From Rhizocola hellebori (GTDB lineage: Bacteria > Actinomycetota > Actinomycetes > Mycobacteriales > Micromonosporaceae), in the NCBI RefSeq assembly GCF_016862955.1, contig NZ_BONY01000004.1, positions 152,617 through 216,616 on the forward strand: a stretch of 64,000 nucleotides of DNA. Reading direction: 5' to 3'. Position numbers and translations under genes: made by a program. Shown piece by piece: positions 63,786 to 64,000 of this stretch. Under the pieces are notes generated by a model that searched no databases, was not told where the DNA came from, and worked only from the letters and a program-made list of their open reading frames with translations. Each line of letters starts with the position of its first letter. Within the stretch, counting starts at the first letter, position 1.

Positions 63786-64000
63786 TTGAACCCGCCTCGA
63801 CAGGTACGTCGTAGCCCACCGGCTAAGGCAGGTGGCCGGTCAGGTGGTGGAACCTCGCGGTTCGGCCCGCCGCGCGTGGTGGTCCTTGTTCCGAGCAGGC
63901 CGTTGGCAATGTCCCGATGGCTCAACGTGTTCGGCGAATACACGGCGGTTCGTGGTTACAGGATCGTCACGGTGACCACGGATCCGCTGGCAGCGATGGC
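63786..64000 (+). CDS. Start of an unrecognised gene, cut by the window end
   Basis: TTG start at 63786 with GGAG eight bases upstream. The Pro/Arg-rich start (NPPRQVRRSPPAKAG) is followed by a hydrophobic strand and an ordered region (RVVVLVPSRPLAMSRWLN, then VFGEYTAVRGYRIVTVTTDP). It runs open to base 64000. The fold start suggests an alpha/beta enzyme; the product is not recognised. Confidence 0.4.
   Translation, partial: MNPPRQVRRSPPAKAGGRSGGGTSRFGPPRVVVLVPSRPLAMSRWLNVFGEYTAVRGYRIVTVTTDPLAAM

Overview
The window is GC-rich DNA with frequent GTG and TTG starts, Arg/Ala/Gly-rich proteins and actinobacterial families: a trypsin-co-occurring domain, XRE/MmyB regulators, a DUF3558-like lipoprotein and a replication-relaxation protein. 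I infer a filamentous actinomycete, possibly Pseudonocardiaceae or a relative. There are no rRNA genes, no convincing tRNA genes and no core metabolic operon. The whole window looks accessory: stacked mobile-element cargo, conflict genes and a conjugative transfer locus.

Left part (1-18.5 kb). It opens with decaying trypsin-like conflict genes and a trypco2 gene. Next comes a tight three-gene operon (2837-8848) of two large unrecognised proteins and a membrane-spanning protein that ends in an HNH-like nuclease tip; a 28-codon ORF follows. Transposase and integrase remnants and a winged-helix-like gene lead to a two-gene short prokaryotic Argonaute system: a DREN (DUF4365)-APAZ effector overlapping a short pAgo, that is, SPARDA type. 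After it lie small membrane ORFs, a frame-disrupted HTH-DnaB ATPase, a broken MFS gene and an ArsR regulator.

Middle part (18.5-34.5 kb). Secreted and lipid-anchored proteins are followed by an ATP-grasp ligase translationally coupled to an MFS exporter, with a small ORF upstream and two paralogous XRE/MmyB regulators alongside. I infer a small-peptide biosynthesis and sensing locus. An ECF-like sigma factor overlaps a 719-residue partner of unknown function. Small membrane proteins and a recombinase remnant follow.

Transfer region (33.6-51.9 kb). It holds a DNA methyltransferase with a methyltransferase-like partner, a divergent candidate regulator, a VirB2-like pilin, a VirB6-like channel protein, a PrgI-type protein, a VirB4 ATPase, a coupling ATPase, a replication-relaxation protein, a string of element-specific hypotheticals and a VirB1-like lytic transglycosylase/NlpC-P60 hydrolase. 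This is a Gram-positive-type T4SS of an integrative conjugative element. A 10-bp motif (AACCTSTCAG) recurs in its intergenic regions. Perfect GC-rich hairpins sit just upstream of many of its accessory start codons.

Right part (52-64 kb). Further probable defence cargo: an HNH endonuclease, a large HTH/P-loop/repeat protein, a truncated DUF262 protein carrying the same C-terminal membrane tail as its neighbour, and several unrecognised proteins. No intact integrase is visible; three tyrosine-recombinase remnants suggest successive insertions.
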